Positions 22,988 to 32,642 of a stretch of DNA of 34,640 nucleotides are shown here, in pieces. Both the position numbers and the translations under genes were made by a program. Below the pieces are notes generated by a model. It was not told the DNA's origin and did not search any database. It worked only from the letters and a program-made list of their open reading frames with translations. Source of the stretch: Terasakiella pusilla DSM 6293 (GTDB lineage: Bacteria; Pseudomonadota; Alphaproteobacteria; Rhodospirillales; Terasakiellaceae); the NCBI RefSeq assembly GCF_000688235.1, contig NZ_JHYO01000034.1:1-34640 (forward strand), read 5' to 3'. The stretch's first letter is position 1. Each line of letters opens with the position of its first letter.

Positions 22988-25900
22988 TCAGGAAGCTGCT
23001 TCTTGAGCTTCCAGTTTTTTTAGTTTCTTTTCCGCTTTTTTCATCTGCGCGCGCTTCCAAATAACAAACACAGCTGGAATAATTAGAAGAGCAAGTGCGG
23101 TCGCACTAATCATGCCGCCAACCATTGGCGCAGCAATTCGTCGCATGACTTCCGAGCCAGTACCTGAACCGAACATGATCGGGAGCAAACCGGCAATGAC
23201 AACAGAGAAAGTCATCATAATCGGACGCACACGGAGTAAGGCCCCTTCGATCACGGATTGGTTCAGGTCTTCATAAGAAATCCTACGATCAGGAATGGCA
23301 TCCATCTTTTTATCTAGAGCCTGATTGAGATAGACCAGCATCAAAACACCGATCTCAACAGCAACACCTGCGAGCGCAATAAAGCCGACCCCAACAGCAA
23401 CTGAGAAGTTATATCCCAGCAAATAGAGGAGCCAAACGCCACCGACCAAGGCAAAAGGTAACGTCCCCATGATGATGCCGACTTCAATCAAGTTTTTGAA
23501 GTTGAGGAAGAGCAGAACAACAATGATGGCAATTGTGACAGGGACAACTACTGACAGTTTTTGTTTTGCGCGTTCCATAAATTCATACTGACCAGACCAT
23601 GCAATCGAATAACCCGCAGGCAACTTAATTTGATCCGCGACAGCTTTCTTCGCATCAACCACATAGGAACCAAGATCACGATCAGCAATATCCACATAGA
23701 TCCAACCGTTAAGGCGCGCATTTTCAGAACGGATCATGCCAGGGCCACCCACAACCTTCACATCGGCGACTTCTGCCAATGGAATTTGTGCACCACTTGG
23801 CGTGACGATGGGTAATGTTTTGACCTGATCAACAGAATCACGCACATCACGGGGGTAACGCAGGTTGACGGGGTAACGTTCACGGCCTTCAACGGTACGT
23901 GTCACGGTCATGCCACCAATAGCGGTTTTAACGACATCTTGGACATCTTGAATATTCAGGCCGTAACGTGAGGCTGCAGCACGGTCAATATCAACAGTGA
24001 CGTATCGACCGCCAGTTACACGTTCTGCATATACAGATGCTGTACCTGGAACATTTTTAACAACCTTTTCAATTTCTTCACCAACTTTGGCAATAACGTC
24101 AAGATCAGGCCCCGCGACTTTGATACCAACAGGTGTTTTAATGCCTGTCGCCAACATATCAATCCGGTTTTTAATCGGCATGATCCAAGTATTGGTCAGG
24201 CTTGGCACGTTGACGATTTGGTTCAATTCTTTCTTCAAATCATCCATGGTTACGCCTTCGCGCCATTGATCTTTGGGCTTCAGCTTAATCGTTGACTCAA
24301 TCATGGTCAGTGGTGCCGGATCTGTTGCACTTTCTGCACGACCCGCTTTACCGTAAACGGTTTCCACTTCAGGGATTGTTTTGATCAATTTATTGGTTTG
24401 CTGGACAACCTCACTCACCTTACCAACCGAAATGGCTGGAAATGCGCTTGGCATATAGAGAAGGTCGCCTTCATCCAATTCTGGCATAAACTCGCTACCC
24501 AAATTTTTCAGGGGCCAGGCCGCTGTCATTGCAAGCGCAAGGCAAACAATGATGAGTGATTTGGGGAAACGTAATGCCGTATTGATAAAGGGACGATACA
24601 TGGCAATCAAAGCACGGTTTACCGGGTTTTTATGTTCATGAACAACACGCCCACGAATGAAGTACCCCATAAGAACCGGGACCAAAGTGATTGAAAGAAT
24701 AGCCGCCGCACCCATTGCATATGTTTTTGTAAATGCCAAAGGTGAGAAAAGACGGCCTTCTTGTGCTTCTAATGTAAATACTGGCACAAAACTTAATGTA
24801 ATGATCAGAAGAGAGAAGAAGAGCGGCGCACCCACTTCACCTGCTGCCTGAGAAATAACCCGCCATCGATTTTCATCCGTCAGTTCGGTTTTCTCCATAT
24901 GTTTATGGACATTCTCAATCATCACAATGGCAGCATCAACCATGGCACCAATGGCAATGGCAATCCCGCCAAGGGACATGATGTTGGCATTGATCCCTTG
25001 CTGCCCCATGATAATAAAGGCGGCAATGATCCCGACAGGTAAACTGGCTACAATGACAAGGGCAGATCGAACATGGAAAAGGAAGATTGCACAAACAAGG
25101 GCAACAACAAGAAATTCTTCAAGTAACTTTTCTTGTAATGTTTCTACGGCGCGTTCAATCAAGCCTGAACGGTCATAAGTTTCTACAACCTCGACTCCTT
25201 CGGGCAGACCTTTCTTTAATTCTTCAATTTTTGCTTTGACTGCATCAATGGTTGTTAGGGCATTTTCACCCCAACGCATAATAATGACGCCGCCAACAGC
25301 TTCACCTTCACCGTTCAATTCACCGATACCACGGCGCAATTGTGGACCGACGCGAATATCGGCGACATCGCCCATTGTGATAGGTGTCCCCGTTGAGGTT
25401 GCCCCAAGTGGGATTGCACGCAGATCATCTTCGGATTGAATATAGCCGGTCGCACGTACCATATATTCAGCTTCTGCCATTTCAATAACAGAACCGCCAA
25501 CTTCTTTGTTGCCATTCTTAATGGCCATACGAACTTTGGCTAAAGGAATACTAAATGCACGAAGTTTATCGGGGTCCACGATCACTTGATATTGCTTCAC
25601 CATCCCGCCAATTGTGGCAACTTCGGATACGCCGGGAACTGTTTGAAGCTCAAACTTTAAGAACCAGTCTTGAATGGAGCGCAGTTGAGAGAGGTCATGC
25701 TTACCTGATTTATCTACCAATGCATATTGATAGACCCAGCCAACGCCTGTTGCATCCGGTCCCAATGCAGAACGCGCTTCTGGTGGTAGGTTCGGGGCTA
25801 CTTGACTGAGATATTCAAGCACACGTGAACGCGCCCAATAGAGGTCCGTACCATCTTCAAAAATCACATACACATATGAATCACCGAAGAAGGAATAACC

Positions 25901-26149
25901 ACGTACATTTGTCGCACCAGGTACAGACAGCATCGCTGTGGTTAGTGGATAGGTAACTTGATCCTCCACAACTTGGGGAGCTTGACCTGGGTAGCTTGTT
26001 TTTATAATAACCTGAACATCTGATAGGTCGGGAATTGCATCAAGCGGTGTTTTACTCACCGAATACGCCCCCCATCCGACGAATAGGATTGTCAGCAAAA
26101 TAACGATCAATCGGTTATTTACTGACCATTGAATGATATTGGAAATCAT
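22988..26149 (-). CDS. cusA: Copper/silver RND efflux pump CusA
   Basis: 1053 residues, a heavy-metal RND transporter with 12 membrane helices and two large periplasmic loops. The three Cu(I)-binding methionines of E. coli CusA (M573, M623, M672) have counterparts at the right spacing: LLYMPS, PLTMIES and RIDMLATG. The proton-relay helix SLGGIAIAIGAMVDAAIVMIE is intact. These support monovalent copper/silver rather than zinc/cobalt (CzcA) substrate. It pumps metal from the periplasm and cytoplasm out through CusC with CusB. The ATG overlaps the cusB stop (ATGA). Confidence 0.95.
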   Translation of the reverse strand: MISNIIQWSVNNRLIVILLTILFVGWGAYSVSKTPLDAIPDLSDVQVIIKTSYPGQAPQVVEDQVTYPLTTAMLSVPGATNVRGYSFFGDSYVYVIFEDGTDLYWARSRVLEYLSQVAPNLPPEARSALGPDATGVGWVYQYALVDKSGKHDLSQLRSIQDWFLKFELQTVPGVSEVATIGGMVKQYQVIVDPDKLRAFSIPLAKVRMAIKNGNKEVGGSVIEMAEAEYMVRATGYIQSEDDLRAIPLGATSTGTPITMGDVADIRVGPQLRRGIGELNGEGEAVGGVIIMRWGENALTTIDAVKAKIEELKKGLPEGVEVVETYDRSGLIERAVETLQEKLLEEFLVVALVCAIFLFHVRSALVIVASLPVGIIAAFIIMGQQGINANIMSLGGIAIAIGAMVDAAIVMIENVHKHMEKTELTDENRWRVISQAAGEVGAPLFFSLLIITLSFVPVFTLEAQEGRLFSPLAFTKTYAMGAAAILSITLVPVLMGYFIRGRVVHEHKNPVNRALIAMYRPFINTALRFPKSLIIVCLALAMTAAWPLKNLGSEFMPELDEGDLLYMPSAFPAISVGKVSEVVQQTNKLIKTIPEVETVYGKAGRAESATDPAPLTMIESTIKLKPKDQWREGVTMDDLKKELNQIVNVPSLTNTWIMPIKNRIDMLATGIKTPVGIKVAGPDLDVIAKVGEEIEKVVKNVPGTASVYAERVTGGRYVTVDIDRAAASRYGLNIQDVQDVVKTAIGGMTVTRTVEGRERYPVNLRYPRDVRDSVDQVKTLPIVTPSGAQIPLAEVADVKVVGGPGMIRSENARLNGWIYVDIADRDLGSYVVDAKKAVADQIKLPAGYSIAWSGQYEFMERAKQKLSVVVPVTIAIIVVLLFLNFKNLIEVGIIMGTLPFALVGGVWLLYLLGYNFSVAVGVGFIALAGVAVEIGVLMLVYLNQALDKKMDAIPDRRISYEDLNQSVIEGALLRVRPIMMTFSVVIAGLLPIMFGSGTGSEVMRRIAAPMVGGMISATALALLIIPAVFVIWKRAQMKKAEKKLKKLEAQEAAS

Positions 26150-27879
26150 TGGGCGTTACCCTTTTCCATCACTTCAACAGAGCCTAGGCCATACATACCT
26201 TCTGCATCTTTACTCAGCCCAAAACGAATTTTGTCACCGGCTTTTAAGGTTGCGATATCAAAATCACCGAGCTTGGTGAAATCCATTTCCATTTCAGGCC
26301 AGCCGATTTCCGGGATAGGAGCATGCTTCATATTGATGATGCCATTTTCAACAGACACGGAATTAATGACACCTTCCCCATAAGCTTCGATTTTTGGACC
26401 CGTCATCTCCATGATTTTAGAAATACCCCACATGCCCTCTTCATCCTGGGCAAGCGTGATATGAACAGAGTCATTTTCGTTTAGACCCTCTAGTGATGCA
26501 TCATGCAGGAGTTTGAAATCCATGGTCATGGCCGGCCAGCCAATTTCTGGAATGGGCTCATGGGTCAAGTTGACCATGCCATGATCAGCCATAAGTGTAT
26601 TTACCTTAGCCATTGTAGATGGTGCGGGCTTTGATTCTTCGCCCTCAGTAGCTTCTTCCGTATCTGAAAGGCGTTGAATACTGGCAGACAGGCTTGCTTC
26701 TGAATCAATAAGGAACTGGCCAGACGTCACTACAGTGTCATTTTCGGATATGCCTTTTTTAATTTCAATACGCTGATTAGCTTCAATACCACTAATGACT
26801 TCAACAGATTTGAAACGTCCTTCCCCGAGAGACAGAACCAAACGATCCCTTTTCCCTGAACGAATAACAGCTTCACGCGGTACTGTGAGAACATCATCTT
26901 TGCCCACGCCAGAAATACTGACTTTGGCATACATATTCGGTTTGAGTTCTTCATTCGGGTTGTCAAACTTCAAACGAACTTTGAGTGTGCGTGCCTTGGC
27001 ATCAAGGGTTGGATAGATGTATTCAACTTTTCCTTCCCAATGCTTACCTGGTGCATAAGACAAGTTCATTCTTGCCTCTTGGCCGACTTCTACAGCTTGG
27101 GCCTGATCTTCAAAAACATCAGCAAGCAACCATACCGATGAAAGATCTGCTAATGTAAATGTGCTTTTCTTTTGGGTAATGTACATGCCATCACGCACAT
27201 TCATAGAAGACACCACACCATCCTGTGGAGCGCGAACTTTAACCAGTCGTTGGATTTTACGATTTTTGCGAAGCGCATTAATCTCAGCACGACCAAAATC
27301 TAAAGCACGTAACCTTTCTGCTGAAGCCGCAATGAGGCCTTTACGCCCAGTTTGTAAGGCTTGAAGGTATTCTGCTTGGGCATTGGCCAAATCAGGTGTG
27401 TAATATTCAAAAAGTAATTGACCACGTTTGACCCGTTCACCAACGGATTTTACAGCTAGTTTTTCGATCCAACCGTCCGAGCGAACATGGACCTGTTGAA
27501 TTTTACTTTCATCATAATCAAGATAGCCAACCGTTTCGATGTTACGTGACAAATCCAACCGTTCTACGGGTGCTGTACGCACACCGATGTTATTTACAAC
27601 AGACGGTTTGATTTTAATGGCACCGGAATCATCATCATTATTTTCCTGACCTTCATATACAGGGATCAAATCCATCCCCATTGGGGACTTGCCCGGATTG
27701 TCGCTACGGAAATTCGGATCCATCGGAGCCACCCAATAAAGAACTTTTTTCTCAGCACTTTCGCTTGATGACATGGAACTGGCTGAACCGCCGAGCATTC
27801 CTGATTGTTGGGCACCATACATGCCAATTGCGCCCAATAATCCAGCGGATAGGGCGATGATCACTGTTTTAGAACTCAC
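26146..27879 (-). CDS. cusB: CusB membrane-fusion protein with two C-terminal CusF-like domains
   Basis: 577 residues, against about 400 for E. coli CusB. There is an N-terminal signal anchor. A heavy-metal-binding segment (YWVAPMDPNFRSDNPGKSPMGMD, residues 48-70) in which the usual Cys is replaced by Met comes next. Barrel-sandwich, hairpin and beta-barrel adaptor domains run to about 400. Two CusF-like OB domains in tandem follow, at about 418-495 (EIGWPAMTMDF) and 498-573 (EIGWPEMEMDF). Together with cusF, the operon encodes three CusF modules. It links CusA to CusC and overlaps both neighbours by four bases. Confidence 0.93.
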   Translation of the reverse strand: MSSKTVIIALSAGLLGAIGMYGAQQSGMLGGSASSMSSSESAEKKVLYWVAPMDPNFRSDNPGKSPMGMDLIPVYEGQENNDDDSGAIKIKPSVVNNIGVRTAPVERLDLSRNIETVGYLDYDESKIQQVHVRSDGWIEKLAVKSVGERVKRGQLLFEYYTPDLANAQAEYLQALQTGRKGLIAASAERLRALDFGRAEINALRKNRKIQRLVKVRAPQDGVVSSMNVRDGMYITQKKSTFTLADLSSVWLLADVFEDQAQAVEVGQEARMNLSYAPGKHWEGKVEYIYPTLDAKARTLKVRLKFDNPNEELKPNMYAKVSISGVGKDDVLTVPREAVIRSGKRDRLVLSLGEGRFKSVEVISGIEANQRIEIKKGISENDTVVTSGQFLIDSEASLSASIQRLSDTEEATEGEESKPAPSTMAKVNTLMADHGMVNLTHEPIPEIGWPAMTMDFKLLHDASLEGLNENDSVHITLAQDEEGMWGISKIMEMTGPKIEAYGEGVINSVSVENGIINMKHAPIPEIGWPEMEMDFTKLGDFDIATLKAGDKIRFGLSKDAEGMYGLGSVEVMEKGNAQ

Positions 27880-29132
27880 AGTGTTTCTCCTTGAAGATAT
27901 TGAAGGCGGACGAGGGATTTTGAACTATCGATTTCGAGGCGAAGTCGTTTCAATTGTGCTTCCAGTTCAGAAACACGTGCACGAACGAGCGCATCAAAAT
28001 CTGAGGCTTCATATTGATATGCTGTGATTGCAGCTGAGACGTTATCTTTGGCACGTTTTAAAACTTGCTCATCGAAGTTTAATAGGCGTTGCTGTGTGCG
28101 TTCATATGCTGCTGTTTCAATATGATATTGACGGGTTAATTCACGCAATTGCTCTTCTGCACGAAGGCGAGCGGCGGCAGCCTGATGTTTACGTGCACTT
28201 AGTTTGCGGTCCTGTCGAGGCCCGGTAAAAAATGGCAAACTCATCGAAAATTTTAGACTGACTAAATCAGATCTTGTTTCACCCATAGGCGTATCTTGTC
28301 GATAACCATATGAAGCACCTACACCAAATTTTGGACCATAATCAGCTTCAGCCAATTTAACTTTTCGCTCCCATACAGCCTCTTTCTGATTAAACACCTT
28401 CAAAGTTGGGTGATTTTTTACAGCTCGTAGAAAGTCATCTTCTTTAAACGGTTTTGCAAAAACGGGGGTGTGCTCAGGAAGTGTTCGCGCTGCAATATTT
28501 TCCCCTGTCCATTTACTCAGATTTGCTTTTGCAATATCCAAATTTTTGATTGCGCCAAGAGAACGATCATCTAACAAACTGGACGCAAGTTCTGCAGCGA
28601 TTACACGTTGTGCACTTATACGGCCCGAACTGTAAATTGCTTGGACTGAACGGATATCGTCTTCAACGAGGTCTTTGTAATCCTCTAGAATGAGCAGAGC
28701 TTTCTTCCAATAAATCGCATCAAGCCAAGACAAACGCACAGCTTTTAATGAGAGAAGCTTACGGGCTTCTTCATTTGCTCTATCAACTCGGGAAAGTGCT
28801 GTTGCAATTTCGGTCTTTGCATCCAGAACATCAAAATTCGGGATTTGTTGGGTGATGCCGACCTGAAACTGGGTCATTGCTTCTTGATCAGTATTGAATG
28901 TATCAGTCGGTAAATTCAGCGCCCCTAAACTGATTTTGGGGTCAGGTAATTGCCCAGCTGAAACTGCAAGGTCTTCTTGTGCCAATGCACTGCTTTGGAA
29001 TTTTCGTGAAAGAGGATCAGTTTCCAAGGTCAGCTTTTCAGCTTCTGACAATGTCAACTCCTGTGCGAAAGCACCAGACGACATAAGGCTTAACGCAAGG
29101 GCGCTAACGGCTAAGGCCCGAATTTTATTCAT
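27876..29132 (-). CDS. cusC: CusC-like outer-membrane efflux protein (TolC family)
   Basis: 418 residues from the ATG at 29132, chosen because a signal peptide (MNKIRALAVSALALSLMSSG, cleaved near AFAQ) then begins the protein; the open frame continues to 29210 without signal-like sequence. OEP repeats and long coiled helices (for example SELEAQLKRLRLEIDSSKS) mark the TolC fold. It lacks a lipobox. It forms the outer-membrane duct for CusAB. It overlaps cusB by ATGA and is the first gene of the operon, with boxes about 150 bases upstream. Confidence 0.88.
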   Translation of the reverse strand: MNKIRALAVSALALSLMSSGAFAQELTLSEAEKLTLETDPLSRKFQSSALAQEDLAVSAGQLPDPKISLGALNLPTDTFNTDQEAMTQFQVGITQQIPNFDVLDAKTEIATALSRVDRANEEARKLLSLKAVRLSWLDAIYWKKALLILEDYKDLVEDDIRSVQAIYSSGRISAQRVIAAELASSLLDDRSLGAIKNLDIAKANLSKWTGENIAARTLPEHTPVFAKPFKEDDFLRAVKNHPTLKVFNQKEAVWERKVKLAEADYGPKFGVGASYGYRQDTPMGETRSDLVSLKFSMSLPFFTGPRQDRKLSARKHQAAAARLRAEEQLRELTRQYHIETAAYERTQQRLLNFDEQVLKRAKDNVSAAITAYQYEASDFDALVRARVSELEAQLKRLRLEIDSSKSLVRLQYLQGETL

Positions 29133-29274
29133 AGGCCTACACCCCATTGAGAAACACCAGTATTCAACATTCTTCTTCCTTTCATTCACCAAAAGCCTTT
29201 TGCAGCGCAAAAAACTACGATGGGGAATGTGCCTTAGGAATGTGGCGGAGTTTTTTCAAAACTGAGTCAAGTTG

Positions 29275-29414
29275 TGCCAAATTGTAACAAAGTGTGTCAA
29301 TTTCAGCAGATTGCTTAATTTCTAGAAAGGATCGAGACTACATACACTAATGAGGTTTTTTAGAATTTAATTAAACTTTTCCAACTCAAAAAAAAATTGT
29401 GACAAAGTCTGACA
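29275..29414. promoter_or_regulatory. Divergent promoter between cusC and the 96-residue gene, with copper-regulon boxes
   Basis: The 367-base gap 29133-29499 holds phased half sites TGCCA (29275), TAACA (29285) and TGTCA (29295), forming TAACAAAGTGTGTCA at 29285-29299, and a separate box TGACAAAGTCTGACA at 29400-29414. The first group lies toward cusC, the second toward the plus-strand gene. An 11-codon frame at 29433 is too weak to call. Confidence 0.6.
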
Positions 29415-29499
29415 AACAACTTGGCTGAAAAAAATGAGTAAAACGGCTGTGCTAATTTTGAAATCATAACCCAAAGCAAGAACTCAGCTAGGTTTTGTT

Positions 29500-29790
29500 A
29501 TGAATATTACAGCGCCACTTGATTATGAACGATATGCAGTTTTGCTAAACCCTCTTCTTATCCCAGATACAGGAAGCGTTCAGGCTTTTCGCTACAATGC
29601 AAATGTATCACCTGTTTTACAAACTGCATCTACAGCTAATCATCACAAAGGGAATGAAACCAATCCCCAAATTGGGGCAAACAATGATGTCATAGAAAAC
29701 AAGAACCGGATCATCTTGCGAAAATCCGTTCCCTTTTCACGTCCGTCACCTGAGACTGGTCGAGGACAAAATATAGACATTTGGGCCTAG
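29500..29790 (+). CDS. Small hypothetical protein behind a copper-regulon box
   Basis: 96 residues with no signal peptide and no cysteine. It begins MNITAPLDYERYAVLL, continues with a low-complexity Asn/Thr-rich middle (HHKGNETNPQIGANND) and ends in a basic then polar tail. No family is recognised. The ribosome site is weak (TAGG at about 10 bases). Support for a real gene is the box at 29400-29414 and the absence of a competing frame; an alternative is that the box serves an untranslated RNA. Confidence 0.5.
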   Translation: MNITAPLDYERYAVLLNPLLIPDTGSVQAFRYNANVSPVLQTASTANHHKGNETNPQIGANNDVIENKNRIILRKSVPFSRPSPETGRGQNIDIWA

Positions 29791-29844
29791 AATCTAATTC
29801 CAGTCAAACCGGCGATTCCAAACACAGCAGGATTGAAGGTATGC

Positions 29845-30495
29845 TTAGGTTTTTAATCTCCGTTTACATATTTTAATAGCAACCGGTAGAGCCATAATGC
29901 ATCCGAGTACAAGTACTGAAATGACTATACGTTCTGTATTAAATGAAGAGAATTCTTCTCCGAAATGAGCCAATAGAAAACTCGCTGGAATGATCCCCGC
30001 TAAAGTCGCAATGGCAAAGCGCCATGCTGAGATCGACGATAAACCAGCTGCGTAGCTTACAATATCAAATGACACAAACGGAAGAAGTCTTGAGATAAAG
30101 ACAATTCCCATAATAACATTTTGAGACCCCAAAAAACGTCTTGAGATAGCTTCAGTATCTATCCATTTATTTAGGAACTCGTGTCCAAAATAACGAGCTA
30201 GACCGAACGCAATTATTGCACCCAACTCAGCACCAATAAGAATATAAATAGTTCCCCAAAGATGTCCATAAAGTGCACCTGCGATCAAAGCAATAGGTGC
30301 ACTGGGCAAGGGAGCAAGCACAATAGCTGTTGTCATCAAAATAATGATCGCTATTGGCCCTAAATCCCTCAATTCTTGAACAGCATTTTTAAGCTCTTTT
30401 GTATCAAAGAAGGTTTCCAGAAGTCCAGTTGAGTCAAAATAAATATACAGTCCAAATAGTATCAATATACTGATTAAGAACAGTATGTTTTTCAT
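29845..30495 (-). CDS. TVP38/TMEM64-family membrane protein
   Basis: 216 residues with about six membrane helices. The family core reads APLPSAPIALIAGALYGHLWG then GAELGAIIAFGLARYFG, and the later motif is SRLLPFVSFDIVSYAAGLS. These DedA-superfamily proteins are thought to act as lipid scramblases or transporters. TVP38 proteins are often found near mercury and other metal-resistance genes, but a metal role is unproven. It starts one base after the chemoreceptor stop, so the two share a transcript read from the boxed promoter at 32497-32579. Confidence 0.88.
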   Translation of the reverse strand: MKNILFLISILILFGLYIYFDSTGLLETFFDTKELKNAVQELRDLGPIAIIILMTTAIVLAPLPSAPIALIAGALYGHLWGTIYILIGAELGAIIAFGLARYFGHEFLNKWIDTEAISRRFLGSQNVIMGIVFISRLLPFVSFDIVSYAAGLSSISAWRFAIATLAGIIPASFLLAHFGEEFSSFNTERIVISVLVLGCIMALPVAIKICKRRLKT

Positions 30496-30496
30496 T

Positions 30497-32425
30497 TTAA
30501 GTGTCCCTAGTAACGCGTTTCAAGAAAACGCTTACAGACTGGCTTAATTGATCACTTCTGCACTGCAATTTCTCAGCAACACCTTGGACATGACCTGCTG
30601 CATCACCAGTCGATTTTGCTGATGACGCAACCTGTTCAATATTCTCTGAAACTTCACTTGATGTTTCAGAAGCTTGATTCGAATTTGAAGCGATACTAGC
30701 TGTCGCCTGTCTCTGATCTTCAACATGGTCTTGGACTTCTGAGGCCAAAGTATAGATATTCTGTATCGTGTCCGATATCTGGTTGATTGCAGATACAGCA
30801 CCTGCTGCTTCACCTTGAATACCGGAAATCTGAGTGACAATTTCTTCAGTTGCTCGTGCTGTTTGATTTGCCAAGTTTTTCACTTCGCTTGCAACAACAG
30901 CAAATCCTTTCCCAGCATTTCCAGCACGTGCTGCTTCAATCGTTGCATTCAGTGCTAATAAATTGGTTTGGGCTGCAATATCATTGATCAGGTTTACGAC
31001 TGTTCCAATTTCATCAGCAGCAGCTTCCAATTGAGCAATTTTATTTGTAGCATTTTTGGCATCAGATACAGCTTGTTGGGAAATTGATGACGTATTGCCA
31101 ATTTGCGTGCCTATTCCGCTGATTGTATCGACCAGGACTTCAGAATTTTCGGAAATTTCTTTCACATTGGCTTCCGCTTGAAGAGCTGCAGATGCGACAG
31201 AACTACTTAACCGGTTTGTTTCTTCTGCTGCTCCTGACATTGTCGAAGAGGATGTTTCCAATACATTGACGAGTTGAACAATATCTTCTGAAATCTCAGA
31301 AATATCATTTTCAAAGGTTTGAATAGCTTTTTCCATCTCCACACGTTCTTCTTCTTGTGCCCGTTGATGTTGTTCTTTTTCTTTTTGCAGAACGTTACGC
31401 TCTTTTAGTGTTCCCTTTAATTTATCAAGGGCAATTGCAATTGAGGCAAACTCATCATTGCGATTTAATCCAGGCGTAATGAAGTCCGTTTCATTGTTTG
31501 TGAGTTTGGTTAAGGCATCAGAAATGCTGAGCACGGGAGATGTTAAGCGTTTTGCAAAGTAATAGGTCGAAATCACAACCAAGCTCAAAATAACCACGCC
31601 AAAAATAATGGACAGCGTCATATTTTCAGATTGAATGGTTGCAGCGCTCGATTTATCTAAGATGACACTGACAAATCCAATCGTCTTTTCATCTTTATCT
31701 TTTAATGGTGTACTCAGGCTTTCTGAGGGCTTTCCATTAACAGAGAGATTCAACCTGTTCTGTCCTGTTTTTGCTGAAACAATTAATGCTTCCCTCAATG
31801 ACTTTTGGTCCGCTTCATCAATGGTCGCTGCAACTATCGAGCTACTTTGAATATTGGTCCCTAACATCAACACGACATCGGCATCATATGCCTCTTTAAA
31901 GTGTTCAAGCATAGAGAAATTGATTGGCGCCGTTAATGTAACGCTGCCAATGGCACGACCTTCAATACTCACATTTCCACTGGCTTCTGATTGCAACTGC
32001 CCATTTTGAATTGAAAGACCATGCCCAGAAGCTGCGTTCTTGTGGGAAGATCCGTGATCTTCCTCTTTATCATTGGCTACGATAGCTTTGGAAAGATTTA
32101 CAGCGTCAATATGATAAAATTGACTTAATTCCCCTGTTAGCTGATTTGATTTCTCAGCTAAGTCATTTTCTGCGTCACTTTCAAAAGCCCGCTGGATATC
32201 AATACGTTCATTTAAGAGAGAGGCGACTGTTTTCAGTCCTTTCGCTTCATTCTCAAGAGATGTTTGAAAGCTTTTGCTTAAGGCATGCAGTTCATGTTCA
32301 GAAAGCATATTACTTAATTGGTCACTTCGATAATGATTGAAAACCATCAAGGAAAGCAAAACCAATAATGCCGGTAGAAATACGTTCAGGGAAATCTTGG
32401 TTACAATTTTCATTTTGGCCCACAT
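30497..32425 (-). CDS. Methyl-accepting chemotaxis protein with His-rich periplasmic loop
   Basis: 642 residues (or 638 from the ATG at 32413). TM1 is at about 12-30, the periplasmic sensor at 31-268 and TM2 at about 270-291. A HAMP domain follows, then the long cytoplasmic signalling hairpin with its conserved tip (NLLALNATIEAARAGNAGKG, FAVVASEVKNLANQTARATEEI). The sensor contains EEDHGSSHKNAASGHG (residues 121-136), four His within 16 residues, suited to a divalent metal. It should feed CheA and steer motility. Its place in the regulon, with three boxes in front, suggests metal taxis; that is inference. Confidence 0.92.
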   Translation of the reverse strand: MWAKMKIVTKISLNVFLPALLVLLSLMVFNHYRSDQLSNMLSEHELHALSKSFQTSLENEAKGLKTVASLLNERIDIQRAFESDAENDLAEKSNQLTGELSQFYHIDAVNLSKAIVANDKEEDHGSSHKNAASGHGLSIQNGQLQSEASGNVSIEGRAIGSVTLTAPINFSMLEHFKEAYDADVVLMLGTNIQSSSIVAATIDEADQKSLREALIVSAKTGQNRLNLSVNGKPSESLSTPLKDKDEKTIGFVSVILDKSSAATIQSENMTLSIIFGVVILSLVVISTYYFAKRLTSPVLSISDALTKLTNNETDFITPGLNRNDEFASIAIALDKLKGTLKERNVLQKEKEQHQRAQEEERVEMEKAIQTFENDISEISEDIVQLVNVLETSSSTMSGAAEETNRLSSSVASAALQAEANVKEISENSEVLVDTISGIGTQIGNTSSISQQAVSDAKNATNKIAQLEAAADEIGTVVNLINDIAAQTNLLALNATIEAARAGNAGKGFAVVASEVKNLANQTARATEEIVTQISGIQGEAAGAVSAINQISDTIQNIYTLASEVQDHVEDQRQATASIASNSNQASETSSEVSENIEQVASSAKSTGDAAGHVQGVAEKLQCRSDQLSQSVSVFLKRVTRDT

Positions 32426-32496
32426 TGATTGTCGTTACATGCGAGCTATTTAACATCAGCATTGTTGCTTCAAGATGTCTATTCCCTCCTATTTGG

Positions 32497-32579
32497 TGAC
32501 AAACTTTTTCAATACCGGGACTGGTAAAAGATTGTCACAAGTTTGATGTGAGTTCAGACAGGAGTGACAAACTTCTGAA
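32497..32579. promoter_or_regulatory. Three copper-regulon boxes in a divergent promoter
   Basis: TGACAAACTTTTTCA (32497-32511), minus-strand ATCAAACTTGTGACA (32533-32547) and TGACAAACTTCTGAA (32565-32579), between the chemoreceptor gene and the 64-residue gene. Starts are 36 and 32 bp apart. Confidence 0.58.
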
Positions 32580-32642
32580 TACTTTTGCCTGTTTAATTGA
32601 GCCACTGAAATACGCATTTTCATAAAGTTAAGGAGAAGAAAC

